The translations under genes were made by a program, and so were the position numbers. The notes beneath the pieces were generated by a model. That model saw only the letters and a program-made list of their open reading frames with translations. It was not told the origin of the DNA and ran no database searches. From positions 4,774,001 to 4,838,000 of the forward strand of contig JAJUBI010000001.1 in the NCBI GenBank assembly GCA_022419385.1: DNA of 64,000 bases, read 5' to 3'. This DNA comes from Paraconiothyrium sp. Pb-2020. Taxonomy: Eukaryota > Ascomycota > Dothideomycetes > Pleosporales > Didymosphaeriaceae. Below, piece by piece: positions 34,647-46,926 of the stretch. How positions within the stretch are numbered: the first letter of the stretch is position 1; each line of letters opens with the position of its first letter.

Positions 34647-37600
34647 TCACAGCTTCTCGTCGTCCGTGCTGATCGCCGTGCTGAGGTACCTCTCAAAAGT
34701 CCTTTTCTCCAAATCGACGCTTCCCCTGCGCATGCCTTTCTTGTACTCCTGCCTCTTGAAGTACTGTCTCTTCGCAAACTTCCAGGCCTCAATACCCAGG
34801 AAGAATAGGATCGTAGCAACGAATACAATACCCCACTCCCAACTGATGGCCCTGTGCTTGAACACGACAGTATTGAGACCGGGAATGTAGACTACGGGGA
34901 AGATGGTGATGAACCCAGCCATGATCGACCAAAATAGAAATTTGTTGCGCCACACATCGTGAAGCCATTGTGTCAGGTATCTCTTGGAGCCGGGCTGCAT
35001 TCGGAAGAATGACCGTCTCATGTCGACCATCTGCCAAGCAAGGAAGAGTGAGAACCAGGTAAGGCAAGCAAAACAGGTTGCGCGCGCACGGAAAACGGTA
35101 TCGCAGTCTCCGCTATAGCTGTCATTGCAATTTGAACCGAGATTGCCGTCTCCCCAACCCATAAGGACCAGAGTAAACGAGGCGAGGCAGAGCGCCGCGA
35201 TCCAAAGACCATAGACTAGCATATCGAGCAACACCTCGATGGTGAAGACGCCGCGCTTGAGACTCTGGGGTGGTCGCGAAAGAATGTCAGGTGACGCGAC
35301 CTCGAAACCGAGACCCATATCCGGGACCGAAGAAGTGACCATGATGATCCACATGACTTCGACAGGGGAGAGCGGAAATACGGAGAGACCGGTATCATCT
35401 TTAAAGACCAAGCCGATAAGCAGAATGCATGCTTGAGCGATATTCTGTGCGAGGAGATGGAGGATAAATTTTTGGATGTTGTCGAACATACGACGTCCCT
35501 CTTCGATAGCGTTTAGAATGGAAGCGAAGTTGTCGTCAGTCAGAACGATATCAGATGCGTCTTTAGCGACGTCTGATCCAGTACCCATGCCGATTCCTAC
35601 GTCAGCGCGCTTCAACGATGGGGAATCGTTAACACCGTCACCGGTCTACAGTCGTTAGCCTCGTAGCAAGACGAGAAGAGATGAGTAGGAACGTACCATT
35701 GCAGCAAATGCCTTCCGTCGATGTAAAGCCTCAATCATGCGAACCTTGGTATTTGGTGCACACCGAGCAATTACTAAGGGTAGAAGCGGGAGGGCGTCGA
35801 TTTCATCAACAGACAGCTTGTCGAATTGAGAGGCAGTCATAACCATCGCGTCTACGACGTCCTTGGCTATGGTGGCTATATGAGAAGGTAGGATGCCGAC
35901 CTCTTCAGCAATTGCGCGAGCAGTGCCGGGATGGTCACCTGTGAGCATATGAACTTGGATACCGGCTTTCTGGCATTGGCGAACTGATTCAGCGGTCTCG
36001 GGCCGCGGCGGGTCGTACAAGCCTACGAGGCCTCTGAAAGTGAGGCCTTCCTCGATTTGGCTGCGATCGATTTCTTTGCCCTTTGTTACTGTTCCGTCCC
36101 AGGTTCGGCTGGCTAGAGCCAGCACTCGAAGGCCTTGTGAGGCCAAAGCTTCCATGTTCTTGAGGATATTCTCGCGGAGATCGTCGGTCATATCCGAGGG
36201 ACCGTCGTCGCTTTCGAAGAGAGAAGTGCAGGAGTAGATTACCTGTAAGTCGATATTATTAGCAACAACTCATATACCGAACATGCGCCAGGGCAACTCA
36301 CTCTCTCGACAGCACCCTTGGTGAAGATGTGCTTCTGCTTTGTTTCCGCCTCTTCGAAGATGACTGACATCTTCTTGACATCTGAATCGAACGGGAACTC
36401 GGCCAGCTGCTTCCATTTCGGGTTCTCGCCTGTGGTATAGTCTAGCCTGTTCCACTTGAACCGGGAGGCAAGAACCTGGATAGCAATCTCAGTGGGGTCG
36501 CCTCGAGCGTTCCAGCCACCTTCTTCCTCATTCGGTTGGACGTGCGCTAGGTTGGCAAGCGAAGCGACCTTGAGGTATTCTATCAAGTGTGTATTATTGT
36601 CGAGGAGCTGCTCATATGACTGTTCGGCTTGCTCTTGCCCCATGTCCATCTGGCTGGGTGAATTCGGCGTGAAGCTTAGCGGACCGACGGTCGGATCGTG
36701 GGGTGAATCGGTTGTTCCTACCGAGTAGGTGCCCTTAGCAGGGAGCCAGGCTTTCTTTGCAACCATTTTGCCTTGGGTAAGTGTACCGGTCTTGTCGGAA
36801 CAAATATCTGGACCAAGGTCAATTTTCACAACAAATAGCTCGTTGCGGCTGTGCATACCTGTTACACCACCTAAAGCCTCCAGAGACTTCAAATTACGGA
36901 CAATGACATGGCGCTCGACCATTCGTTTAGTTCCCGCAGCCATAGTGATGGTTAAGACAACGATGAGAGACGCCGGAATCATACTGAGACCAGTGGCAAC
37001 AGCGTAGATGATGACTTCCTGGTCATTGACAAATTCGTTGGCTGCCAGGACAATGATCGCGCACACTACAGCAATACCAAACAGGAGGAGTGCGAGACGG
37101 GACAGCTTCCTCTGCAGAGGAGTTCCAACGTTCACGCCCAGGAAGTGTCCCACGGCATCGGTGACAGTCAGGCCCCAAGCTTGTACGTGTCGGTGTGGTC
37201 CAGCAGAGCCATCTTCTTTGCGTTTAACAGGTCGACGGCGCGATCCCTTGTCCCGTAGCGACATGGCGATACTTCCGATCTCGGTGTACATACCGGTAGC
37301 GAAAACGATACCTCGTGCGCGGCCTTTAGTGACAGTCGAAGAGCTGAATGCGACATTCAGTCGGTCACCAGGTCCAGTGTCATTGTCGAATGTAGCTTCA
37401 GCATCTTTCAGAACGGGCAAACTCTCACCCGTAAGGAGTGCTTCATCAGTCTCAAAGCTGACGGCTTCGATAAGACGAACGTCAGCTGGGACAGTGTCAC
37501 CTGTCTTCATCTCGACCATGTCTCCGGGCACGACTTCAACAGTCGGCACGGTGATGGTCTTGCCATCTCGCACCGCTGTCGCTGTCGGTGAACTGAGTGA

Positions 37601-38042
37601 TCGCAACGAGTCCATGGTCTTCTCAGCATTGAACTCTTGGACAAACCCAACAATGATGTTCAGCAGGATAATGGCGGTCACTACACCTCCTTCAATCCAT
37701 GATCGAATGCCGAAACTGACACCCATTGCTAGAATAAGCACCTGCGTACGCGTTAGCCTGGATGTATGGCTCTGCTCGAAGCGATTTACTTGCCAAAGTC
37801 ATGGCGTTTGCTACCTGCCGAAGCAAAATCTTCGCTGGTTGTACGCCACCGTCCTCACCTAGATCATTGCTACCGTATTGCGCATGGCGTTTCGCAGCTT
37901 CGGAAGATGTAAGTCCATTCTCAGGATTGCACGCTATCTCCTCAACAACTTTGGAGTACGGAAGGGCATGGGCGGGCCGAGGAAGTGGAGTGTTGGCTTG
38001 GCCAGACACATGGCCTTCGAGGGTCTGAGTCTTCTTTCCCAT
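34647..38042 (-). CDS. ENA1: ENA-type Na+/K+-exporting P-type ATPase (class IID)
   Basis: Exons 38042-37794, 37741-36859, 36807-36302, 36242-35697 and 35645-34647 give 1060 residues. P-type hallmarks in order: NAMTL|VLILAMGVSFGIRSWIEGG membrane region, dephosphorylation loop TGESLPV, phosphorylation site DICSDKTGTLTQGKM, ATP-binding KGAVER, and the hinge TGDGVNDSPSLKRADVGIGMG, then C-terminal transmembrane helices. The family exports Na+ (and K+ or Li+) across the plasma membrane, supporting salt and alkaline-pH tolerance. Intron 1 is a GC-AG intron (TTG|GCAAGT ... CGCAG|GTG). Intron 2 is 51 bp, in frame and free of stops, so it can be misread as coding; removing it restores GGVTDICSDKTGT. 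Confidence 0.94.
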
Positions 38043-39059
38043 AGCGAGTGGTAGAGAAAAGAATGCAAACGATCTTTAAAGAAGACAAGCAATGGAAATG
38101 AGGGGGCATCCCGACTCTTTTTAACACATGCCGGGGAGAGCTCGGAAAGCTGTATGACCGCAGCCAAGAGCGTGTATGTATCCACATCTTGGCATGGTAT
38201 ACGCTACTTTGGATGCTGGGAGTGGTCCGGGGACGTCGCGGGCTGGTTCACACCACCAGATATTAGCTTCCTCCGGGCGGAATGAGGGTCTCCATGCCTA
38301 GGTGTTGGGCGAGTCGCGAAGCTACGACATGTACGCCAGCAACGGTCTGCGGGACATGGCACGATGCTCTCTCAGAGGGCTCAACACGCTGCTTCTTGAT
38401 GCATTCGTCCTTGAATGATGACGCGGCGGGGTCTCGATGCGAGCGGGAGGGGTGACTGAGGCAAGGGTGGCGAAGGCGCGGGAATACTTGGCGTTCCGCT
38501 CTTTCACCTTGGCAGGCGCTAGTGCCTCTACGCCTTTAGCGGCTCCGCCTATCGCTCTGGACTTTCCTAGCCCAAGCCCGGCCAAATCGGAACACGGCAC
38601 CAGACGTTACTCGGCGCAAGGCGGCCTTCTACTACTTCGCGCCCGCAGTGCTCCTCATTTGTCAGGCATACCCGCACTTCACTGGTGCCAAGTTCTTGTC
38701 CTTCAAACAGTCTGTCCACCAACATTGGCGCCGCTATAGCTCACTGCAAACGGAGGCGAAGCTTGTTTGCTGCTCAAGCCGTTTCGACAGGAAACACCAA
38801 ATTGTCGTCACTGTTCACCATATGCGGTCTGTGCGTAAGTGAATGCATTCGCCGCTAAGTCTTCTGGCAGCCTGCCAACCACTAATCCAGATATCCTTTG
38901 AAGGTTTGTGAGAGTCGAAGAAATCCTGCGCACCATCCACTGTCTCTACCTGCGTACCTTTCTTCACCTAACCAATAACATATTCATGCGCCTATCATTT
39001 GCTATCCAGGAGGCATCTTTTGCCTTGTGCTTCTCTGCTTAGAGCATCACTGGGATAGT
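38043..39059. other. intergenic, ENA promoter region
   Basis: About 1 kb upstream of the sodium pump. Frames at 38322-38600 (minus) and 38437-38739 (plus) overlap each other and have no recognisable domain. Confidence 0.45.
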
Positions 39060-39433
39060 TTAAGTCTTGCCGCGCATAGTCATCCAGCGACAATCATACG
39101 AGGTTGAGATTGATTGATCGAGAGTCCCAGGATACTTCTCCAGGAAGACATCGAAATACAGATCTTGGCCCGGGGCATCAATTACTTCCATTCGGCGCAG
39201 CTTAGGCAAGGGAGGACCGGAGGCTATATTGGACCAGTAAAGGTGTACGGGCAATGCAGCACCTCAAGGTTTGCGCCACGAATAAATGGCAGATCGGTCA
39301 GCCAATCCGCCTCCCTTATGGGAACTGTGCTCGAGTCGGTATTATGAGGTATCTGTTGAGTAGTCTCACGCGACCTTTGCAGGCTTGCTACCGACCAGAC
39401 TTTACGAGGATGGGCTTTGTGGTTTGGGTGCAC
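39060..39433 (-). pseudogene. possible frameshifted remnant
   Basis: Two adjacent minus-strand frames read as one protein if a single shift is allowed near 39230-39250: ADWLTDLPFIRGANLEVLHC continues as LPKLRRMEVIDAPGQDLYF, then stops at 39060. The regular hydrophobic spacing (LEVLHC, LRRMEVID) recalls leucine-rich or F-box-associated repeats, but the fragment is short and the upstream frame soon meets stops. Low confidence. Confidence 0.22.
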
Positions 39434-40083
39434 TGTTCACCCGAGTCGAGATAGAAATTCGTGTACCATTCCTGATGGCTCTGTATAGCTTCCTGGGCGC
39501 TTAAGATTGGGTCACGTTGTCAGTGGACCTTGGACAAGCTCCCACTCTGGCAAAGCAATTTTTGCACATGTTGATTGAACCTATCCAGATGCGCTTTTCT
39601 GCACATGCATGGGCTGTGGGTTTCCAAATTGAACAATTGACCCGCGGGGTATCCGCAGTGGTTTTGAGTACAACGGATTGGTCGGATCTCTATCGACCTG
39701 AGGCGGTCTCTGCAAAAACGAACAAAAGATCTAGAAGCTTGCCTGATATGTCGTATACTTTGCGTCCTTTGGTCTAGTTGCTATCTAGCATTTGCAGGCT
39801 GTAGGTAAACGTTTCGTCGTAGCGAATCAAAGTCTGGCTCATCACATGTAGTCTGCCCTTGGTGAGATTTCGGTCCGCCACCAATTAACAACAGAGGTGG
39901 GAGAAGGAGTAAGGAAGCATGCCACATGTTGAGCCGAGCAGTACGACAAAGTTCGTCCAGTGACAAAGTCCGCAAGGTTTGTTCAAGCTACTGACCAAGC
40001 TGGAGGGCAGGAGCGTGGCGTGCGTCTTGTGAGCAAAACTCGTCAAGACCCCGTTCAACAGGAGCAACTCGGATGTAGGTCAT
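39434..40083. other. intergenic, nothing recognised
   Basis: Short frames without domains. Includes the 3' side of the ketopantoate-reductase-like gene. Confidence 0.4.
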
Positions 40084-41181
40084 CTATACATCCTTGGGCG
40101 GAATCTCCGTCAACCCCCTCCCCTCCATTGTCCGCCACTGAATCCCTTTGGCCATAAAATACAACATCTCAATCGTCGGCATCTGCACACCTTTCTTCTT
40201 TCCCTCTCTGAGCGGCTCACCCAATAGATTTTCATGCTCGAGGAATCGGTTCTTAATCACGTCGGCAAGCATGGAAGGCCTCAGATAACTCCGTAACGGA
40301 TCTGCATCAATCATCTTCTGCACCACACCCTCCTCGAGGAGGACCCCGTTCGCCTTCGCCGCGTCGACGATCTCCTGCATCGCTGGCCGGACCAAATGCT
40401 CTACCACCTCTCCATCTGCTGCTAGCCTCAGCCTTCCTGTGTCCAAGCCTAGAATTGCGCAGATGGGGTTTAAAGCTGAGTTGTATACCAGCTTCCGCCA
40501 CCGGTCGTGCAGCACATCTTCGCTGAGCTTACAATCAGTCTTACCGCCGTTCTTATAGATCCTAACGAAGTATTCAGCAGCGGAGGTTGAGGGATTGATG
40601 TTGGGATTTGGAAATGCGCCGATGATGAGCTTGTCTCCTTCATCCTGTATAATCTTCCCGGGCGAGAGCTCTTCACTGCCGATCATGGAGATGGCGCTGA
40701 GGACAAGTGTCTGCGGATGCGACTTTAAGAAAGGCCTGTATATGTGGAGGCCATTTTGGAGGAGGATGAGGGTTGTATGCGTGTTGGTCTTGGGCAAAGC
40801 GGGTGTGACGAGATCAACAATTGTGGGTGGAATATCCGGAATGTTCTTTGTGCAGAGAACGATGTAGTCATAGGGTTGGAGAGACTCTTTAGTGATATCA
40901 GGGATGGAGTCACGGACTGCGGATGGATTAATCAGCTTTCAAGCTTGATTATCGGTAATACCGGTAACCAAAGAAGGCTTACCAATGCTAGGTTTCCAGC
41001 CTTCAATTCTGCCGTGATCGCATGATTCAATATCAAAGCCATGTTCATTCACAGCATCGTAATTCGACCGCAAGATAAGAGTAACATTCGCGAGTCCGCC
41101 AACTTCAAGGTTTAATGCGGCTATGGCTCCAACAGCTCCACCTCCAATAATTAGTACGCTCGTCTTTGGCGAAGTAGCCAT
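40084..41181 (-). CDS. ketopantoate reductase-family (ApbA/PanE) protein
   Basis: Exons 41181-40983 and 40916-40084 (66-bp intron) give 343 residues. The chosen ATG has ideal context (ACCATGG) and sits just before the Rossmann motif VLIIGGGAVGAIAALNLE; the frame stays open upstream to another ATG at 41226. After the intron come DYIVLCTKNIPD, TLILLQNGL and the C-terminal domain block RWRKLVYNSALNPICAILGL, with the conserved Lys and Asn used in ketopantoate reduction. True ketopantoate reductase makes pantoate for coenzyme A with NADPH. Fungi carry several divergent paralogues, so the substrate is not certain. No pantothenate genes lie nearby. Confidence 0.87.
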
Positions 41182-41582
41182 GGTGGGATATTTGAGTATG
41201 GGAAAGCAGGAGATAGAAGGTTGCATATCCTTCAAGCTCAAGACATTCCTGGCACGGTTTTAGTGGGGCTGCTGAATTTCCCGATAACTATTCCGAAGCA
41301 CCCCGCCTGTGCGCAAATATATGTCCCAAAAGGATGCGCACGTCACTTCCAGAATACGGCATAGACATAAAGAGAAGCTACGTGAGAGGGCCTTCAATCG
41401 AGCTCCATTTGATGCATTTGTAGGTTACAGTCCGTAAATATCGTGACCGGCATGTTTTCATCCGCAGAACCGCCCCGCTGCTCCACCATGCTTGTATGTG
41501 ACGAATGGAAAAGTCGTACTGTCCTTATCCACCCCAGAAGACTACGCCGATGGCCCAGCAAAAGAGACAACAAGGAACACGC
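41182..41582. other. intergenic
   Basis: Promoter of the ketopantoate-reductase-like gene and 3' end of the eL42 gene, both minus. No other gene is visible. Confidence 0.5.
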
Positions 41583-42581
41583 TTAGAAGACAAGGGCTGC
41601 ACCCTTAGTCTTCTTGTCACCACCCAACTCGAAGTGCTTGCATCGCTTGAGGGCGAGCTGTGCCTTGGTCTGCAGATTGTCAGATTGTTCCAGTGTAATG
41701 TGAGTATGAACCGTACCTTGCAGGCAGTGCACTCTAGACGGAGCACGACCTTCTTGGTGGTCTTCGCCCTCTGAAATGCTGTCAGCGCAGGTCTTGCACA
41801 TGCTTAGTCCGACCGTACCTTGTGGAAGACGGGCTTGGTCTGACCACCATAACCACTCTGCTTGCGGTCATAACGACGCTTTCCCTGGGCGAACAGCGAG
41901 GCTTTGCCGGCCTTGTACTGGGTCACCTTGTGCTGGGTGTCTGCAGATTCTCAGTATACTGTCTTGGTTCCACTTGTCGGCTAAGAACTAACGCTTCTTG
42001 CAGTCCTTGCCCTTGCAGTAGGTTCGTCGGGTCTTAGGTACGTTGACCTGTCGCAGCAGGTTAGCTTGTGGTTTCTTAGATAATCGTGGCCATCGTATGG
42101 ATCTTCTTGAGCAAGCGGTTATTGCGACACGAGCCATCGGGACGGAGGGGCAAAGAGACGTTCGGGATTTTCGCGATCGATGCGTCGGTGGACGATTGGG
42201 GGACGAGCGACCCCTGCAGTATCGATGAAGAAGTCGCCGTAACTCGATGGTAAGATTGCGGTGCGTCGATGTCGTGAAAACCCATCCTCCACACCTTGGA
42301 AGAGATACGCGATCCCGTGCGCTCGTGCGGTAATCCAATACCGATACTGTCGTCTTCATTCGCAAATTCCTTGAACATCATGTAGGCACCTTTCCCCCCC
42401 AGAACCGATTGCAGAGAGACAGTCCTCCTCGCGCAATGTCGTCCAACACACCAGTCCGTGTTTCCTGCATCGTACTCTCGGAGGCGAAGTTGGTAGTCGC
42501 TCGGTATGCAGGCGTCGTTCGCTCGTGTCGCAACTGTGCAAGGATTCCTTTTCTCTGTGCTGAAGGCTGTAGACTCACCAT
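41583..42581 (-). CDS. RPL42: 60S ribosomal protein eL42 (L36a/L44)
   Basis: Five exons, 42581-42579 (just the ATG), 42047-41993, 41940-41819, 41770-41717 and 41669-41583, total 321 nt and encode 106 residues, the exact family length. The reading gives VNVPKTRRTYCKGKDCKKH, QYKAGKASLFAQGKRRYDRK and CKHFELGGDKKTKGAALVF, with the CxxC-type zinc-binding cysteines (12, 17 and two near 72-77). Residue 56 is Pro in GGQTKPVFHK; in yeasts this Pro is the cycloheximide-sensitive form. The first intron is 531 bp and starts right after the ATG, a layout often seen in fungal ribosomal protein genes. Structural protein of the large subunit near the E site. Confidence 0.95.
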
Positions 42582-42710
42582 CTTGGCTGATTTTTGCTGT
42601 GTCGGTTAGGGAAGGCGACGGGGAGGCGTTGGTGGGATAGGTTGTTGACTTCGTCGTTTAATTTTCGTGTGTGCGGAGGCTCGGCTGCCGCGTTAGTCAG
42701 CGGTATGTTG

Positions 42711-42910
42711 TTAGCGCGCCTTCTTCTTGGCACGTTTGTTGGACTGAGGTGACCCACAGCTACTGAAATTTACTGGATCAAGTAGTTTGCGAGAGGAAGC
42801 AATGCTTTGCTCTTACCAGGGCGCGTCGGGTTTTTTCTTTCTTCTTTTCCTTTTTCTTAGAGAAGATGACATTAGCATCGCTAGGTTTAACGTTTTCTTC
42901 GCGGACACCA
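42711..42910 (-). CDS. candidate small lysine-rich protein, 3' exons
   Basis: Two minus-strand exons fit together: 42910-42817 after a TCCAACAG acceptor, encoding GVREENVKPSDANVIFSKK and then KEKKKEKTRRAL, and 42743-42711 after a 73-bp GTAAGA/CAG intron, encoding SNKRAKKKAR and a stop. Phase 0 at the junction and uniform Lys-rich composition support this. The first exon would have to lie within 42911-43096, which is short, and I could not find it. The strongly basic tail suggests a nucleolar or RNA-associated product. No family is recognised. Confidence 0.35.
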
Positions 42911-43096
42911 CTGTTGGAAAAAGGTCTAAACCTATGCAGTCATGTCATTACTACAGTTCTATATAACTAAGGCTGTTCCTCTGAGCTTTGAACTTTGATC
43001 CTATCTCGTGATGTACCGCGGCATCCCTGTGGATTTGCGGTGAGAGGAGAGGGAAACAACATAACACACCTCCAGCTTCGGCAGAATCCACCCCTA

Positions 43097-45111
43097 TCAC
43101 GATACAAACAGGCTGTCCCCATCCATGTCGTATTGCTTGATCAACTGCGCAAGCCTGTTGGCCTCCTGGGCATAGTTCAGTGTATTGATGCCCAAGACTT
43201 GATACCGAGGCCTATACCATCGTTAGCAGTAAAGACGGGTACATTTGCGAAGATGTACTCACTTGGGCTGGTCATTATACGTCTCCATCTTGCCGCGGAC
43301 CCTGAAGTTGAATGTCCTGCAAGTGCCCTCCTGCATAGCGATGCTGAAGTCTTGGGTGGAGTTCTCTTCACTGTCATTCTTAATCTTCATCAGTTCGTTG
43401 GCCGACATCCCCATGATGGCTCGAGCCGTATCGTCGAAGCAGCTCAACCACATTTGGCCGGTGTGGTCGGCGACGTTAATGCTCAATACGTATCGGAATA
43501 GCGGTTCAGGCCACTTCTTCTGGCACTTTTCGCACCACCACTCGCCACTGTTCTCTTCAATGACCTTCTTGTTGCAACCTTCGTTGGAGCAGGCTGGGTA
43601 AGCAAATGTAGGGCTGTTCCTTATGAAGACGACAGACGCCTTGAGATTGAAGTATGAGGGGGTATCCATCTGTAAATAATTTTCGTCTTCCGTGATCTGA
43701 GAGATGAGTTTTGTGTCATTCTTCTGACCACCACCCGCGGATGCGAGGTTTTGGTGAGTCGAGAAAGTAGCGTTCTGGCCGACGGCATTAAACCAGCCTC
43801 GTAGCTTATGTGCCTCATCGATGTCGGGGTCGATAGTCATATTACCAGAGCTCAACAAACTCAGACTTCGGCCGCCAAAGTCACTAACCTTGACACCCTT
43901 GAAAGCAATGATTGATTCCAGAGGCGCGTCAAATGACTGAGCTTGGTTGCCCCATATAGTCAGCCTAACCGAGGTTTGACTGTCGTCAGCGAGTGTCAGG
44001 TCTCGCTTGCTGAAGTCCTTGTTGGTCTTCGAGGAAGTGATCGTATTGACTTCACCCACTTCTTTCAATACACCGATAGTATCGATAGTGGTGTCCTTTT
44101 CGACATTGTTGAGATCGCCAATCTTAGTGAAGTTATAGCGGATTTGCGGTTTATTGTCTTGGTCTTCGGCCTTCTCGACTTCTGTGTCCCTCTCGAACTG
44201 AAGTTCGTAGTCGTTGGGTAGGTTTGAGAACTGCTTCTTTGCCAGCGTCACACGGCACGGCGCGGAGATGTAATAGACCATGCCTTCTTCAAAGATTGGG
44301 TACAAGCGCTCGCAGACGTCGTTGAAGCCTGTAGCACGGATCTCGCCAGTGTCGTCCAGCAAATTAACGGAGAACAACTTGCCCTCGCCCTTCTGGTTGT
44401 GCCATGTCTTTATATCGCCTTTGTGTGTGCATCGTGCACGTATCGTCCACTTGTGCGCATACGGAGAGAGAGACTCAATAGGATACAGATGAGGGTGCGT
44501 CGAGGTACCCGGGTTATTCTGATGGACGGGAAGCGATCGTTCTTGTTGTTGTTGCGGTGCATGCTGTTGCTGTTGTTCGGGCCGCGAGCCGTAGAATCCG
44601 TTGCCGGAGATTGCTCCAGGTTGTGGCTCCGACTTGATGTTTTCAAGGGCTTCCGGTTGCCCTATCTTGTCGTGCTCGCCATACTGGTCCAGGACTTCCA
44701 GGTCCATGATGATCAGGATCTTCTTCTCCTTCACCTGCTGAGGGTTGAATTTCAACAGCCGGACGATGGAGCCCTTCTTGAGCTTTCCGGAGAGAACGAT
44801 ATCGTTCGCCGCTTGAACGTATCAGCTGCATGATGTATGAGTTTGCACACTATCTCCACTTACACGTCGCGATCATAGTTTGTATGAAATTTCGCACATC
44901 ACTCAGGACGACGCGGAAGCGTTGAACGCCACCCCCCTCGCCACCCTTGGGATCCATCGTCTTGATCTGTACGCATTGCAGCACTGGATGCTCTACAGAG
45001 CAGCCGTTAGGCTCGAAGATGCTCCTGTGCTGGTATTAGCTGATCCGTTGTGGAGCTTTCTGCGAGGAACGCATACCTGATAGCGCCTTGTGTGATCGCT
45101 TGCTCTGCCAT
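43097..45111 (-). CDS. RFA1: replication protein A large subunit (RPA70)
   Basis: Exons 45111-45077, 45024-44864, 44811-43263 and 43211-43097 give 619 residues, normal for the family. The N-terminal OB fold spans exons 1-3 (MAEQAITQGAIR, VLQCVQIKTMDPKGG, SGKLKKGSIVRLLKF). A Gln-rich linker leads to DNA-binding OB folds A and B (YPIESLSPYAHKWTIRARC, GFNDVCERLYPIFEEG) and the C-terminal fold with a Cys4 zinc ribbon (CSNEGC ... WWCEKCQKKW). It ends in NYAQEANRLAQLIKQYD. RPA binds single-stranded DNA in replication, repair and recombination as a heterotrimer. The start is shared with a divergent promoter toward the dienelactone hydrolase gene, 275 bp away. Confidence 0.95.
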
Positions 45112-45386
45112 GTCTGCGAAAATAGGACACGTTGGGGCAGAGAAACGTGTTGAAGTTGGAGTGTTGAGCAAAAGCGTGAAGATGGCGGGCGGCCGGTCGT
45201 GTTTGCCTCCGCGACGCGTCGACGCGTAAAGTATCCCACGTGATAAGAGTTGGGCCTTGGAGGGCGCCAGCCCCGCACTAACGTAAGGCGCAGCCAAGAT
45301 AGGCGACGTAATTGGCTGAACCCACAGCTCACAACCAAGCGGCAGTGAACTCGCAGCAGCACCAGACGTACACAACCATAATAACC

Positions 45387-46446
45387 ATGGCCGACAACGA
45401 AATCGCCACAAAGGCACCCGAGAGCGACGCGCAGGAAGCACCAGCAGCTCATGTTCCTCCGCTGGCTGCGCCCGGCCAGAGCCCCATCCCTGGGGACAGC
45501 ATAGCTCAGGAAGGTCCAACCATGGGCGTAAGCACTCGGTACTGCTGTTGCTATGCTCGCTGACGAAGAGCAGGATCACTGCACCACAGATAGGCCCACG
45601 CCTGAGGGCGAGGTACCGACTGGTGAATTAACGAAGCTCGGCGGTGTCGATGTATACGTAGCAAAGCCCGCTGACTACCCGCATTCACCGTCCAAGCTCC
45701 TGCTCCTTCTGACGGGCGGTACCGGAATAAAGTCTACGAACAACCAGCTTCAAGCCGATAAGTATGCCGCCGAAGGCTACTTGGTCATCATGCCGGACCA
45801 GTTCGACAATGACCCCGCTCCTAACACAGTCAACATGGCCGAGCTCAATAAGGACGCGTCATGGCTGGAAACAATCAAGATGAAGAGTGCCGAAGGTATC
45901 AAGTCATTCATGATAGACATGTGGCTTGCACGGCATACCCCTGAGAAGGTGTTGCCAATCCTGCACAAGGTCATCGAGGGTGCAAAGGAAGAATTCGCCG
46001 ATGCGGTAGCCAACGGAGGTGGGATATACGGCGTGGGGTACTGTTTTGGAGCCAAATATATCCTCATACTAGCAGGCGACCACCCAGATACCGTCGCCTG
46101 GGGCCAGGAAGCACCCACAGATGAGGAGCAAGGAGCGGTCAAGAAAGCACCCGTCATAAAGGCTGGCGCCATTGCCCATGGCACGATGGTGACCAAGGAG
46201 GACCTTGAGGCGGTGAAGTCTCCGGTGTACATTATCGCCGTCAAGGATGATCCATTATTTCCAGAAGAAGAGGTACTCACTCCAGGACGACAGGCACTGG
46301 AGAAGAACCAGGTCGACCATGAAGTTCAAATCTTCCCAGGTGTGCCTCACGGCTTTGCGGTCTATGGAGATTACGATGATTCCAAAATCAAGCAATCACA
46401 GGCTCAAGCTTACGGGCTAATGCTTGGCTGGATCCAGGCACACTAG
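45387..46446 (+). CDS. dienelactone hydrolase-family protein
   Basis: Exons 45387-45527 and 45574-46446 (46-bp intron, GTAAGC/CAG with a GCTGAC branch) give 337 residues. Splicing at the first CAG joins EGPTMG to DHCTTDRPTPEGE, the conserved N-terminal block. The Cys-Asp-His triad of this alpha/beta hydrolase family is visible: nucleophile in YGVGYCFGAKY, Asp in VKDDPLFPEEE and His in GVPHGFAVYG. Relatives hydrolyse dienelactones or other small lactones and esters, and many fungal members are general carboxymethylenebutenolidase-like enzymes. The ACCATGG start is well placed. An N-terminal acidic Pro/Ala stretch of about 45 residues precedes the domain. Confidence 0.9.
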
Positions 46447-46926
46447 CAAGCAAGCACCTAGACGCAAAGGCCCAACAACGTGGGTTTGCGGGGTGCATGC
46501 GTCGGCGTTATGGTTCTATGGGTTTTCGGGTATCACGAGGGTTATAACATCGCTTGGCATTCTCCCCCGGCCTCATATGGATGTTTTACCTTATTAGGAT
46601 TTCATGTGCAATGCAACATGTCTTATTGGACAAAATTCACCACGATATAAGTCAATGCGGGAAGAGAGGCGCCGCATTATTACCTCCTTGGTTGTAATAT
46701 CTTGATCATGCTTCGGCAGTTGCGCGCACAGCCGTGTAATTACCTTCGACACCATTCACATCCCTGCAATTCACCACTTCAATATCGGTCCTACTGGACC
46801 TAGGTGGACGCAAGAGCAATGGCTGTTCAACACTCGTAGAGCCTTGAATAAATCGTACAACAACCGCGACAATGACATTCCCATTGCTATCTGTAACCCC
46901 AGTTTCACAAGCCATACCTGCCTACC
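46447..46926. other. intergenic
   Basis: 3' side of the dienelactone hydrolase gene and promoter of the next gene. Only short frames. Confidence 0.5.
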
